Shown: positions 46,004 to 56,230 of the stretch, in pieces
How positions within the stretch are numbered: position 1 is the stretch's first letter
Layout of the letters: each line of letters begins with the position of its first letter
DNA from: an uncultured Rubripirellula sp.
GTDB taxonomy: Bacteria; Planctomycetota; Planctomycetia; Pirellulales; Pirellulaceae
Length of the DNA stretch: 64,000 nt
Direction: 5' to 3'
Assembly: GCA_938075415.1 (NCBI GenBank)
Contig: CALJHC010000013.1
Span: 62,001-126,000 of the forward strand
Translations under genes and position numbers: made by a program
The notes under the pieces: generated by a model
What the model was told of the DNA's origin: nothing
The model's database searches: none
What the model saw: the letters and a program-made list of their open reading frames with translations, nothing else

Positions 46004-46874
46004 GAGAAAAAATTCACGCAGGGAATCGAAACGCGCCGCCCACTCAGTGAAAAGATTGAGCAAACTCCGCAGGGTTCGTGACGCAAGTTTATAGACCAAA
46101 TCTCACTGCCGTTGGGCGAAGAATACTTTTTTTCCGACGTTCACCGATCGCAACCCCCACTTTCTTACCCAAACGTTCCAACCGAGTCGCACGCGATGCC
46201 CAAGGGCAAGCAATTTGGGGGTGATCACTTTTCAGACCCCGGATCCACCATGCTGGATGACTGAATTTCCACGATTGCGGTACGATCCTCAACGCGATCA
46301 GAATTCGCCCGGCAGCAGATTTCTCCAACTCCTCTGGGCGTCACGTCCATTGGAATCGGCCCAACAAATTGAAAGTTTGAATGAACTTCAATCTTGCGAA
46401 GGTATCGCCGACGAAATGCAAAAAGTCAGCGTCTGGAAAAATGAATCAATCCAAAGATGATGTTTTTTGACGCATCCATCCCAAAGTGAAGGACTTCGGG
46501 AGAAAAAGTCTCACAAAAACAATTGACCGTTGAATCAACCGGGGTCAGCTAAAAGAGCATCCAACAACCGGAAAAAGATTGATCAAGCCAAGGTTTCTTG
46601 AATCCTTGTTGGATCACCGCTCAGGAATCGGCCTGGTCAATTCCCTAAAGCGAAAGACTCTGTCATTCCGCAGTGTGGTAACTGGCTCGTGGATGGTCAT
46701 AATAGTCCAGTGCACGACTTCCAACCGTAATCACCCAACCCAATAGCTCTGCCGGATGGGTGAAACCCATTAAGATGTCTTTGCGAATCGACAGCCCACT
46801 GCCTGCTGTAGGCCGCAACAGGATACGCAGCAAGTTCTCTATCCCACCAACCGCTCCAAACGATTGACCAACGC
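46004..46874. other. long gap between DUF485 and glycosyltransferase genes
   Basis: This divergent region should contain both promoters. One weak plus-strand frame is listed separately (46257-46460). I see no RNA gene or repeat. Confidence 0.5.
46257..46460 (+). CDS. doubtful small ORF
   Basis: From ATG 46257 the frame encodes 67 residues beginning MTEFPRLRYDPQRDQNSP. The composition (Leu/Glu/Gln helices, few rare residues) is plausible for a small cytoplasmic protein. No family is recognised and no clear ribosome site is visible. Confidence 0.3.
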   Translation: MTEFPRLRYDPQRDQNSPGSRFLQLLWASRPLESAQQIESLNELQSCEGIADEMQKVSVWKNESIQR

Positions 46875-47897
46875 ATGACCAGAATCATTTCCTTTGTGAT
46901 TCCCACGATGGACGAGGAGCAGTCACTTGAAAAACTTCACCGAAAAATCACCGAGGTCTGCGATGCACAATCTCTCGAGGCACAAATCATTTTCGTCGAC
47001 GATGGTTCCACTGACACCTCATGGGAGGTGATGAGCCACTTGTCGCAGGCCAATTCGAATACCGAGGCAATCCGTTTTCGTCGTAACTTCGGTAAAGCTG
47101 CAGCTTTGGCAGCCGGTTTTGCTACTTGCCGAGGCGAAATTGTCTTCACGATGGATGCGGACTTGCAGGATGACCCGCAGGAAATCCCACGGTTCCTTGA
47201 GAAACTTGACGCCGGCCATGATGTGGTTAGTGGTTGGAAACGGGTTCGCCACGACCCTTGGCACAAGGTGCTGCCAAGTCGTGTTTTCAACTGGTTGGTC
47301 AGCCGCCTCACGGGCGTTTTTCTTCATGATCACAATTGTGGATTCAAAGCCTATCGACGTCCCATCCTGGATGAGGTCGAGCTCTACGGAGAACGTCATC
47401 GGTTCGTTCCGGTCTTAGCAGCAGCCCAAGGGTGGCGAGTTGGTGAAATTGAAGTGGAACATCACGCGAGAGAGCATGGCCAATCGAAGTACGGAGTTTC
47501 GCGGCTGCTCAAGGGTTTTCTTGACCTCATCACCATCTATCTGCTCACCAGCTTCTCATCTCGGCCGCTGCACCTAATCGGCAGCTTTGGAATGTTTTTC
47601 TTCGGCTTGGGTGGCATCGGCATTACCTACCTTTCCTCGATGTGGGTGATTTCTCGCGTGGTTAAGGACATGACGGCTCTTAGTCTTCACGAAACAGCCA
47701 TCTTCTATTACTGCATCCTCTCTCTGCTCCTTGGCTCTCAATTCCTGCTCGCCGGTTTGCTGGCGGAACTGATTGTTTCAAAAACCCGCACAACTGGCCA
47801 AGGTTTCAGCATCTCCGAGCGATCTGGAGCTACCACTCAAGAGCTAGCGACTGCGACAAAGTCAAGCGAGATGGAGACTTCTCATGGTGTCGAATGA
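46875..47897 (+). CDS. family 2 glycosyltransferase, polyprenyl-phosphate type
   Basis: The 340 residues show an N-terminal GT-A domain: SFVIPTMDEEQSLEKL, IIFVDDGSTDTSW, FTMDADLQDDPQEIP (metal-binding DxD) and HNCGFKAYRR, then a basic loop EHGQSKYGVSRLLKGFLDL. Two C-terminal membrane helices (about 230-255 and 275-300) follow. This matches DPM1/GtrB/ArnC-like enzymes that move a sugar from a nucleotide donor to polyprenyl phosphate on the cytoplasmic face. It heads a three-gene set with a membrane protein 18 bases downstream. The sugar is unknown. Confidence 0.9.
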   Translation: MTRIISFVIPTMDEEQSLEKLHRKITEVCDAQSLEAQIIFVDDGSTDTSWEVMSHLSQANSNTEAIRFRRNFGKAAALAAGFATCRGEIVFTMDADLQDDPQEIPRFLEKLDAGHDVVSGWKRVRHDPWHKVLPSRVFNWLVSRLTGVFLHDHNCGFKAYRRPILDEVELYGERHRFVPVLAAAQGWRVGEIEVEHHAREHGQSKYGVSRLLKGFLDLITIYLLTSFSSRPLHLIGSFGMFFFGLGGIGITYLSSMWVISRVVKDMTALSLHETAIFYYCILSLLLGSQFLLAGLLAELIVSKTRTTGQGFSISERSGATTQELATATKSSEMETSHGVE

Positions 47898-47915
47898 ATC
47901 AGGAGATGAAAGGTA

Positions 47916-49631
47916 ATGAGCATTGCAACTTCGAAAAGAAATTGTTGGCCAACTTATCACCTTCTTATTACCCTTTCGCTCGCCTTAACCGCGGGACGAA
48001 TTGCCGTGGTCTCCAGTCCCGAAGGCGACACGGCATTTCTCAGCGCCAACGACCGCAGTCGTTGGGCTACCGTCGCAACTCTGGTAGAGCGTGGCACTTA
48101 TGAAATTGATCAGCAGATTTCCATCGTCAACCCGATCAAGAGAAATCGGCGGCCTTGGAATACGATTGACAAGGTAAAACACCTCGGAAAAGACGGCAAG
48201 CAACACCATTACAGTAGCAAGCCACCGTTGCTGGCAACCGTCGTGGCCGGGCTGTATTACGTCGCTCGTGGTGTCACTGGCATGACGCTGAGCGAACAGC
48301 CGATTTACATGGCTCGAATGCTGTTGATCTTCTTCAACCTGCCGCTGTTGGCTGTGTTTTTTTACACGACGATCGCAACCATTGATCGCCTGATTTCAAC
48401 CCAATGGGCGAAAACGGCCTCAGCGGCAAGCGTCTGTTTCGGCACCATGGTGCTACCTTTCAGCATCTCACTCAACAACCATCTTCCTGCTTGCGTCGCA
48501 ACTGCCATCGCAATGTGGATTTATTTTCGGGCCGTCAATCATCAGCTGAAATCTGACCCGACCGACGATGAACCCGAACCGACTCTTTTGAAGCCACTGG
48601 TGGATGGAGACGAGGCAAAAGTGAGTTCGGGAATTGCAGAACATGAAACGAAGAATCCGCCTTCCCAACTCTCCTTTGGATGGGCTCTGCTGGCGGGGAT
48701 GGCTGCGGCAACTGCGGCAGCCAACGAACTGCCAGCTCTCTCCATGACCGTCCTCTGGGCCGTTCTCTTTTTCCTGGCCGAAAAATCTTCTTGGCTTCCC
48801 TTTTCCATTGGCGTCACTTTGGTTGCCATCGCTTTCTTCGGTACCAACTGGATGGCGCACGACAACTGGCGACCGCCCTACGCACATCGGGGGAATGGGC
48901 AGCTGATCGAAGAATTCAACGCATCCCTCTCACAGCCCGATGATGCGATGAAGCGAGAACTGCAAGAGACACTGAAGCGAGAAGGTGAATTTGATCGAAT
49001 CGGCAGTTCGATATCCCAAACCATCTCCCTATCCGAATCAGACGAAAAGGGACGCTGGCTGGTTAAAAATGGTGAAATTCAATATGCCTTGCTACAAGGT
49101 GATCCACAGTGGCAACTTCGACATTGGGATGATTGGTATGAATACTCAGGCACTTACTGGAGAGATGGAAATCGACGCGGTGTCGACCGAGGTGAAGCTT
49201 CAAAAACAACCTACCTGTTCAATCTGACATTGGGGCATCATGGAGTGTTTTCACTGACACCGTTATGGCTGCTCCTACCGGCCGGATGGATCATCGGTTT
49301 ACTCAATCCCGCGGCTTCCATCAAAAGATTCCATGTGGCGGTTTTGCTGGCCTCAGCGGTCTGCTTTTTGTTCTATCTCAATCGCCCACTGATCGACAGA
49401 AATTATGGTGGAGTGAGCGTCTGCTTTCGCTGGCTTTTGTGGTTCGCACCACTCTGGTTGATCACGATCGCACCGGTGATGGACCGCTGCAGTGCATGGC
49501 GTGCGACCCGAATCCCCGTCTACCTAATGCTAGCATTGAGTCTCTTTTCTGTCTCAACGGCCCTTCAAACACCTTGGCAATCGCCTTGGCTATATCGTTT
49601 CTGGACGTTTTTGGGCTGGCTAGACGTCTAA
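47916..49631 (+). CDS. polytopic membrane protein, possibly GT-C type
   Basis: The ATG at 47916 has AGATGAAAGGT just before it. The 571 residues contain about nine to eleven hydrophobic helices. A first loop reads SSPEGDTAFLSANDRSRWATVATLVERGTYEID and continues HHYSSKPPLLATVVAGLYY. An Asp-bearing first loop and a SKPPLLATL-like motif recall PMT/ArnT-type GT-C glycosyltransferases. Similar uncharacterised proteins exist in planctomycetes. With the upstream GT2 making a lipid-linked sugar, a transferase on the outer face is a sensible guess but no catalytic test is visible. The C-terminal third has a long extracytoplasmic stretch (about 310-420). Confidence 0.75.
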   Translation: MSIATSKRNCWPTYHLLITLSLALTAGRIAVVSSPEGDTAFLSANDRSRWATVATLVERGTYEIDQQISIVNPIKRNRRPWNTIDKVKHLGKDGKQHHYSSKPPLLATVVAGLYYVARGVTGMTLSEQPIYMARMLLIFFNLPLLAVFFYTTIATIDRLISTQWAKTASAASVCFGTMVLPFSISLNNHLPACVATAIAMWIYFRAVNHQLKSDPTDDEPEPTLLKPLVDGDEAKVSSGIAEHETKNPPSQLSFGWALLAGMAAATAAANELPALSMTVLWAVLFFLAEKSSWLPFSIGVTLVAIAFFGTNWMAHDNWRPPYAHRGNGQLIEEFNASLSQPDDAMKRELQETLKREGEFDRIGSSISQTISLSESDEKGRWLVKNGEIQYALLQGDPQWQLRHWDDWYEYSGTYWRDGNRRGVDRGEASKTTYLFNLTLGHHGVFSLTPLWLLLPAGWIIGLLNPAASIKRFHVAVLLASAVCFLFYLNRPLIDRNYGGVSVCFRWLLWFAPLWLITIAPVMDRCSAWRATRIPVYLMLALSLFSVSTALQTPWQSPWLYRFWTFLGWLDV

Positions 49632-49701
49632 CGAGGCGACTAGACTCGCTTGAGGATCGCACTGGAAGGCGATCTGAATTTGCTCAGGGAAGGCTTGCAT
49701 T

Positions 49702-52700
49702 TTGAACGGCAAGACGCCGGATTCAGTTGCGCGACGACCGAGACGATTGTCTCGACTGCTAAGCCTTGCGCTAATCCTCAGCATTCTTTATTTCGTGTTT
49801 CAGGCGTTCGCTCCCCAGACCCTTGGTGAAACGGCAAGACGTAAACTGCAAAACGATCTTCGCCATCATTACGCTGATTACAACGTCTCAATTGGCCGTG
49901 GGCATTTTGACCCTCGAATTGGATTGACGTTCAACGACATACGAATCACTGACCCCTCGTTGGTCACGGATCAGGCAAGTGCCAATCAGAGCCAGACCTC
50001 AGGCGAGGTCGTTCGAATCAATCGAATGACGGTTCTCGCCGATGTGGATGCGGAAAAATTACTCCAGCAAAACATTCCACTGGATACCCATGCAATCCTG
50101 CTGGAGGGAGTTTCGGCAAACGCTTGGCTGACCGAAAGTCAAGAGTTCTCACTCGCAACACTTTGGCCGTTACCAAAACTTGGTCCAGAAGCGCCAAAGA
50201 TGATCGTGCGCCAACTTCAAGTGAAATTTTTTGGCTCAAGGGATTCCCAACGACCAATCTCCGCAGAGATCGCGGAAATCTCGATTGAGAACAAAAAGAG
50301 AGCCGACGGTAAAACAGATCGAAGCGTGACCGTTCGTGGATCCACCGATTTTGCAGATCACCTGTTGGCCAAGGTTGACGTTCAGGATGACACAATCGAC
50401 TTGAGATGCGCCATCAATGGGATTCGGATCGACCGGCCACTGATAGACCGCATGCCGATGAATATCCGCGCCGCACTGCAGGAGGTGAGTGACCTTCACT
50501 GTGAATGCGACACCTCGTTTTCTGCAACACGGACAAAGCAGGGCAAGTGGAATTATCAAGCTCGCACCACCGTTCACGATGGCCGTATTTCTCACCCACA
50601 GCTTCCCGAGTCGCTGACTCAACTCAGAGGTGTGGCCAACTGCTCTCCGTCGGGAATTGAAATTGAAGCATCGCAGGCCAGTCTGGGCGATGCCATCCTT
50701 CGTGTCCACGGAAGACTCGATGGCTACCAATGGCCGTGTGATGCCAACCTCAAGGTTTCTGCGCGAGGGCTTCAGATCGATGAACAGCTGGCGTTAACGT
50801 TACCAAGTGAAACGCGTTCAGCGTGGGACCGATTGCAGCCGAACGGACGAATCGACCTTGACGCAGAACTCTTGCATGACACGCGAGGCTGGAACCCCAA
50901 AGCAACCGTCACCTGCAAGGGTGTCGATATCCGTTATGAACGCTTTCCTTACCCGGTGGAAAGCATTGTTGGTCAAATTGAAATCAACTCAGGCATCGCA
51001 TCTGCGGACACACTGACAGGACGAGTTGGTGACAATCGAATGCAATGCGCGTTTCAGGTCCCACTCAAACCTAACTCTGGATCACCACGTTCGTTTGTCA
51101 TGGCCACCGATGGCCCAATCCCTATCGACCAAACGCTTTTGTCATCACTGACACCCAGGGGCGAGCCTCAGTCACGTCTCGAAAGCTTTGTCAGATCATT
51201 GCAACCGCGTGGAACCGTTCAACTGACTTCCGCTGCAATCGAGATTGATGCAGAAGGCAACCTTTCAAAACGACTCGACCTGCGAGTAACCGATGGGCAT
51301 TTAAGGTACGAGAAATTTGCTTACCCGCTCTACAATGTCAACGGAACGATCTTGGTTGATGATGACCTAGTCACCTTGACTGGTTTGCGAGGAAATAACG
51401 CCAACGCTGGCATCATACGATGCGATGGCTCATATCGTATGCCGGGTAAATCCAGCAACGGATCACCGGGCAATCCTTCTGAACTGGCATTGCAGTTCCA
51501 TGCTAACGATGTACCGATGGATGAATCGCTACGGACCTCGCTTCCCACAGGAAGTCAGCAAGTCTGGGACTCTCTCGCGCCGAGTGGCATCCTGGACGAG
51601 CTGAGTGTTTCGCTGCAACAAATCGGGTCTCAATCCCCCTTGCAACTTGATCTCTCCGCTAACCAAAGAGACAACCCGCAAATCACCAGCCGCACGCTGA
51701 GCCTCCGCCCACAAAGCCTGCCATATCGACTGGATGTCACCGGCGGCGAAGTTCGATTTGATGGCGAGACAGTCACCATCGAATCAATTCGAGGCCGACA
51801 TGACGCGTCAACTTTTTCCGCCGACGGGTTCTGCGTCGAAAATCAAACCGGCCGGTGGGAACTGTTTCTTAACCTACACAGCGGTTGTCGCTTACATCCT
51901 GACGCCGAACTGATCGCCGCGCTTCCTTTGCAAATGAGAGCTGCGATGCGTGCCTTGCAACTACGAGGCCCCGTGAGTGTTCGTGGGCAAACCCGGGTGG
52001 CAATGCCAGATGAGCGAAATCCCGAGCCAACCCTTCAATGGGATCTTGCCTTACAACTCGAAGGAAACCGCATCGCCGATGTCGGCCCGGTGCATTCATT
52101 GCGTGGTGAGATTTCAATTCAGGGATACCGAGACGAAACAGCCATTCGAGCCAACGGTGAAGTTCGTATCGACTCGATGAACGTTCACGACATTCAAATC
52201 ACGGGCCTGCGAGGTCCTTTTTCGATTGAAGATGACATTTTGTTTCTAGGAAGCCTTTCCCGCTCACTCGGTGGAACTGAAACTCAAAACCCACCCGCTG
52301 CGATTCGAGGCAATCTCTTTGCGGGTCTGATCGATATTGATGGAAGCGTTGTTCTTTCAACTGGTAACTTTGACGTCGACCTGAGCACCTATTACGCGCA
52401 GCTTCCCGTTCTTTTGGCCGACTTTGGTCATGCCGAGCAGGATCTGACGGGAACACTCAGCGGGCAAACCCACCTTCAAGGCAACCTGGCCGCAATGGAT
52501 CTGCTTCGGGGCACCGGCACAGCCCGCGTCAGCGGCGCCAATGTTTACCAACTGCCGCTGATTGTGCAAATCCTTAATCTTCTGCGACTCGAAGCCTCCG
52601 AAGATGTCGCTTTCACCGACGGTCAAGTTCGATTTTCCCTTGCCGGTGAAACGGTGACATTTCATGACCTTCAAATGTGGGGGGATTTGGTTGCCCTTCA

Positions 52701-52947
52701 AGGCGGAGGTACACTCAACCGTCGACGCGAGTTGGATCTGAATTTCAATACTCGAGTAAGCCCACAGAACACCTTCACACAATTCATTCGCCCCCTCGGT
52801 GGCACGCGATACACACTTTGGACAATCAAAGTGCGCGGTCCAATCAACTCGCTGCAGATCGAGCGGAAAGCCCTCGAGCGAGTCAGCGAAACACTTGAAT
52901 GGCTCATTCCCGGAATGGCAGAAAATCCGCTTCGTACAACACGTTGA
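49702..52947 (+). CDS. AsmA-like giant envelope protein
   Basis: The TTG at 49702 follows AGGGAAGG at good spacing. The 1081 residues begin with a basic stretch and one membrane helix (LLSLALILSILYFVFQAFA), then continue as a long periplasmic, beta-rich region. Similar segments recur several times, such as PYPVESIVGQIEINSG, AYPLYNVNGTILVDDD and GPVHSLRGEISIQG, with repeated LPxxxRxxWDxLxPxGxxD blocks. The C-terminus contains FSLAGETVTFHDLQMWGDLVALQGGGTLNRRRELDLNF, typical of AsmA-like C-terminal regions. AsmA/TamB proteins are thought to bridge the periplasm and move phospholipids. It ends a set starting with the GT2 gene, 70 bases after the membrane protein. Confidence 0.8.
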   Translation: MNGKTPDSVARRPRRLSRLLSLALILSILYFVFQAFAPQTLGETARRKLQNDLRHHYADYNVSIGRGHFDPRIGLTFNDIRITDPSLVTDQASANQSQTSGEVVRINRMTVLADVDAEKLLQQNIPLDTHAILLEGVSANAWLTESQEFSLATLWPLPKLGPEAPKMIVRQLQVKFFGSRDSQRPISAEIAEISIENKKRADGKTDRSVTVRGSTDFADHLLAKVDVQDDTIDLRCAINGIRIDRPLIDRMPMNIRAALQEVSDLHCECDTSFSATRTKQGKWNYQARTTVHDGRISHPQLPESLTQLRGVANCSPSGIEIEASQASLGDAILRVHGRLDGYQWPCDANLKVSARGLQIDEQLALTLPSETRSAWDRLQPNGRIDLDAELLHDTRGWNPKATVTCKGVDIRYERFPYPVESIVGQIEINSGIASADTLTGRVGDNRMQCAFQVPLKPNSGSPRSFVMATDGPIPIDQTLLSSLTPRGEPQSRLESFVRSLQPRGTVQLTSAAIEIDAEGNLSKRLDLRVTDGHLRYEKFAYPLYNVNGTILVDDDLVTLTGLRGNNANAGIIRCDGSYRMPGKSSNGSPGNPSELALQFHANDVPMDESLRTSLPTGSQQVWDSLAPSGILDELSVSLQQIGSQSPLQLDLSANQRDNPQITSRTLSLRPQSLPYRLDVTGGEVRFDGETVTIESIRGRHDASTFSADGFCVENQTGRWELFLNLHSGCRLHPDAELIAALPLQMRAAMRALQLRGPVSVRGQTRVAMPDERNPEPTLQWDLALQLEGNRIADVGPVHSLRGEISIQGYRDETAIRANGEVRIDSMNVHDIQITGLRGPFSIEDDILFLGSLSRSLGGTETQNPPAAIRGNLFAGLIDIDGSVVLSTGNFDVDLSTYYAQLPVLLADFGHAEQDLTGTLSGQTHLQGNLAAMDLLRGTGTARVSGANVYQLPLIVQILNLLRLEASEDVAFTDGQVRFSLAGETVTFHDLQMWGDLVALQGGGTLNRRRELDLNFNTRVSPQNTFTQFIRPLGGTRYTLWTIKVRGPINSLQIERKALERVSETLEWLIPGMAENPLRTTR

Positions 52948-53097
52948 GGGATGTGACTTGAATTCGGGAACGCCAGACAACGATGCCAAACGGGGCAGTC
53001 ACTCGCCTTCCCATCAACTCGCATCCAAACCCGACGAGCGCAACGGATCCAAGAATGTCGCTTGTAACCGACATACCAAGCAAGAATCAAAAAAAAC

Positions 53098-53496
53098 ATG
53101 CACATCAACTCAAATCCACCCACCGGCATCGAAGGTACTTCGCTCGCCTCTGCCAAAGGTGGTGAATCTGATTTGCGGGCACGCGAGGCGAATCGCCAAC
53201 AAGCAGCCACCAAGGCCTTCAGTGTAAAAACAACAGTGGCTTCGGAGATTTCAGCCGGAGAGCAAACGGACGACCGAAATCCAAATGGTCAACAAATTTT
53301 TGATACGTTTGAACGCGCGGATGACCAACAAGAGTCGTCTGCTGACCAACCAGCGAAACAAACAGCGACACAACCCAATGCAGAATCACAAGATTCGCTT
53401 TCTGGTAATCTGACGGAGCAGCACCCGATGGAATCTGAGTCTGAATCCATCACTCGCCTCGCTCGCAACTCGGCACCGCTCGACTTCAAAGCCTGA
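53098..53496 (+). CDS. small disordered protein of planctomycete type
   Basis: The 132 residues contain no hydrophobic core: Gln, Ser, Asp, Glu and Ala dominate from residue 60 on. The N-terminus MHINSNPPTGIEGTSLASAKGGESDLRAREA and the ending SAPLDFKA resemble small uncharacterised planctomycete proteins, as far as I can recall. It follows the AsmA-like gene by 150 bases. Function unknown; it is probably real because of its frame length and codon composition. Confidence 0.6.
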   Translation: MHINSNPPTGIEGTSLASAKGGESDLRAREANRQQAATKAFSVKTTVASEISAGEQTDDRNPNGQQIFDTFERADDQQESSADQPAKQTATQPNAESQDSLSGNLTEQHPMESESESITRLARNSAPLDFKA

Positions 53497-53621
53497 TGCA
53501 AACCATTTCCGACCTCGCAGCGATGTCGGACGCGATTTGCCCACCTTGGACACCGGTGGTTGAGGGAGCGAGAACCCCAACACCATTTTCCGGCATTTCT
53601 TGCCGGGAAACCTCACCCTGA

Positions 53622-55799
53622 TCAGGAGCGGCCTTGATCAGATTTCTGATAACGCTTCAGTTTGCGATCTAGCGTGCTACGTTCAATTCCCAAAATCAAT
53701 GCGGCGCGACTTTTATTCCCATCGGTATGTCGAAGCACCCGATCAATGTGCCTTTTCTCCAAATCAGCAAGTGTGATCTCCGGATTGTCCTCCACCTCTG
53801 AAACACCCTCTGCCTTACTCGATGCCGGCGATAACGAAAGATCCGAAGCGTCGATCTCATCTTTCTGATTCAAAACGACAGCACGCTCGACAACGTTGCG
53901 TAGCTCACGAATGTTCCCCGGCCATTGGTAGGCCATCATTTTCTTTGTCGCCGAATCGGTAAACCCTGTGATTTTACGTCCCATCTGTTGGTTCAATTGA
54001 CCCAGAAAATGCTCGGCAATTAGCAGGCAGTCTTTTCCACGATTTCGTAGTGGTGGAATCAACAACTCGACAACATGCAAACGGTAATACAAATCTTGAC
54101 GGAATTGATTCTCCTGAACCATCTGCTGAAGGTTCCGGTTGGTCGCAGCCACCACCCGCACATTCACGCGAATAGCTTCATGGCCACCGACACGTTCAAA
54201 TGGGTGCCCCTCAAGAACTCTCAGGAACTTGGCTTGAATTTCAGTGTCCATTTCACCAATTTCATCAAGCATCAACGTACCACCATCAGCCAATTCAAAC
54301 TTACCTCGCTTGCGTTCGGTCGCGCCGGTAAAAGCACCCTTCTCATGACCGAACAGTTCACTCTCCAGAAGCGAGGGGGAGAGTGCGGCACAATTCATGC
54401 AAATCAATGGTCCATCAGATCGGTCACTGGCATGATGAATCGCGGCAGCAACCAATTCCTTTCCCACACCCGATTCACCTCGGACCAAGACGGTGGCACT
54501 GGTGGGTGCGGCCAAGCCTATTTGCTCGACCAGCGATTGAATTGCATCGCTGTTACCGACAATGCGAACTTTGTCACCCAGCAACTGCTGTAATTGCTTG
54601 ACCTGCTGTCGCGTCTGCCGCAATGACTTTGCCAATTTCCGACGATCTGCCAGGTTCACCAACGAAGCAGTTAGAATTTGACCGGCCGCCACGATGTATT
54701 CCAAATCCTGTGAGCCAAGCGGACGACTACCTCGGGTTGTTGTCAGATGGATCACACCGCGCTGAAGCCCACTCCTATCTCGCATGGGCGCCAAAATCAC
54801 GCTCTCAACATCAATTTCTCCACGACTGTTTTCAGTCGCCACTTCCGGGTCTCCCAATACATTTCTCGCAAGCACTGCCTCGCTGTCAGGGCTGGTGACC
54901 ATCATCATCAACGACTCGGGGGGACGCCTGTAGCTTCTCTTTCCAACCTGCCGTGTCGCAACAAGTGACATCTCGGTTTTGGGCTGCCCGGATTTAACTG
55001 ACTTGGAAAGGTAGAAGCCAGCGGTATCGAATTGCAGATGGTTCGCAAAATCTTCAAGTGTGGCTTCAATCGCCTTGATGGGTTCCTCACATCTGGCCAG
55101 CTGAAAAGCCAATTGCAAAAGCCGATGAGCCCCCTCTTCGGCATTCTTGATCGACTTGCCATTAGGTCGATGGCCACCAACCGCATCGACTCTCGCATCA
55201 AACGGATCTGTCGCTGATTGAAAGTCATTGGACGGATTGAGATAAGAACTGAAGCGACGACGGTCTGTAATCGCGTCGGCATCTATCTCGATGGTCATCT
55301 GGTCATCGGTGACCTGGGATGATTGAGAACGATCAGTCGACTCTGGAGTAAGCCCATCCATTTGCTTTGAAAAAACAATCTCGAAGCCACCCACGTGGAT
55401 GGTGTCCCGATCCGTAAGTTGGCAATCGCCTTCGATGGGCGACTGGTTCAAAAAGGTTCCGTTCACACTCCCCAGATCGCTCAATATCCACCCTTGGCCG
55501 TTCCACCAAACCTTTGCGTGATGACGGCTTGCTTGCTGATCTTTGAGAACAATCTGGTTGGAGGAAGAACGACCGATCACCGCCTCTTCGGGGGGTAACA
55601 AGCGAAAAACATCGCTCCAGCGACCGGCAGAGCGAAGCACCAAATAGGCCCCGGGATCGAGATTTATTCGATCTGAGTTCGAAAGTTCGCTTGGCGGCGA
55701 TGAATTATTCAACCTTCCAGAAACCGTTTTAGGGAGAAGCGACTTGGAAATCCGTCGGGCAGGAGCCCCCGACGCGTGCCTGCCTATCATCATCGACAC
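53622..55799 (-). CDS. FHA-GAF sigma-54-dependent transcriptional activator
   Basis: The 725 residues have an FHA domain (about 50-150; [31 protein letters not shown]), a GAF-like sensor (about 225-385), a short coiled linker, and an AAA+ domain. The AAA+ domain has Walker A GESGVGKE (about 440), the sigma-54 contact GAFTGA (about 486), Walker [15 protein letters not shown] and the sensor VVAATNRN. A Fis-type helix-turn-helix ([24 protein letters not shown], about 690-715) ends it. It activates sigma-54 promoters, probably in response to a phosphothreonine ligand and a small molecule. Starts are GTG 55799 or ATG 55793/55790. No cognate kinase or obvious target lies beside it. Confidence 0.93.
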   Translation of the reverse strand: MSMMIGRHASGAPARRISKSLLPKTVSGRLNNSSPPSELSNSDRINLDPGAYLVLRSAGRWSDVFRLLPPEEAVIGRSSSNQIVLKDQQASRHHAKVWWNGQGWILSDLGSVNGTFLNQSPIEGDCQLTDRDTIHVGGFEIVFSKQMDGLTPESTDRSQSSQVTDDQMTIEIDADAITDRRRFSSYLNPSNDFQSATDPFDARVDAVGGHRPNGKSIKNAEEGAHRLLQLAFQLARCEEPIKAIEATLEDFANHLQFDTAGFYLSKSVKSGQPKTEMSLVATRQVGKRSYRRPPESLMMMVTSPDSEAVLARNVLGDPEVATENSRGEIDVESVILAPMRDRSGLQRGVIHLTTTRGSRPLGSQDLEYIVAAGQILTASLVNLADRRKLAKSLRQTRQQVKQLQQLLGDKVRIVGNSDAIQSLVEQIGLAAPTSATVLVRGESGVGKELVAAAIHHASDRSDGPLICMNCAALSPSLLESELFGHEKGAFTGATERKRGKFELADGGTLMLDEIGEMDTEIQAKFLRVLEGHPFERVGGHEAIRVNVRVVAATNRNLQQMVQENQFRQDLYYRLHVVELLIPPLRNRGKDCLLIAEHFLGQLNQQMGRKITGFTDSATKKMMAYQWPGNIRELRNVVERAVVLNQKDEIDASDLSLSPASSKAEGVSEVEDNPEITLADLEKRHIDRVLRHTDGNKSRAALILGIERSTLDRKLKRYQKSDQGRS

Positions 55800-56230
55800 A
55801 GTTAAGTCAGAGGACGTTAAAAGTGAAGAAAAGCATCGAAAACATCGTATTTTCCGCCACCGCCCTGATCAAGTTCCTTAAAAGGGAAAAACAGTTTGGC
55901 CACATCAAACCGGAACACACCGAGGGATTTCTCGACAATAACGACTTCGCCCAGTGGTCAAAGAAGCATCGGATTACCGTCGGTTCTGCCAAAGCATCCA
56001 AACTTTTCCCTGATTTGCCGCTTTTTGAACGTATGATTTGTCTAGCCGTGGGACCCTCGGACACGCTAGAAAGCTTCTGTTGCTCTAGCTGGTGACGGTA
56101 ACTATCCTACGGACGTCCAGTTTTTTCTCGAATTTTTCGAAACGCTGGTCACAATAAGAAAAGTTTGTCGGCCTATTCCACCTCATCACCGAACAATTCA
56201 TTTGTCGGTGGCTTGCTTCGGAGATCCATT
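55800..56230. other. divergent gap between the activator and DUF1598 genes
   Basis: This region contains one doubtful frame (listed at 55823-56095) and probably the promoters of both neighbours. I looked for a TGGCAC-N5-TTGC sigma-54 promoter and did not find a clear one. Confidence 0.45.
55823..56095 (+). CDS. doubtful 90-codon ORF
   Basis: GTG 55823 begins [26 protein letters not shown] and continues with a Lys/Phe/Asp-rich, soluble-looking sequence. The composition is plausible for a small protein, but no family is recognised and the end (CCSSW) looks random. Confidence 0.25.
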   Translation: MKKSIENIVFSATALIKFLKREKQFGHIKPEHTEGFLDNNDFAQWSKKHRITVGSAKASKLFPDLPLFERMICLAVGPSDTLESFCCSSW

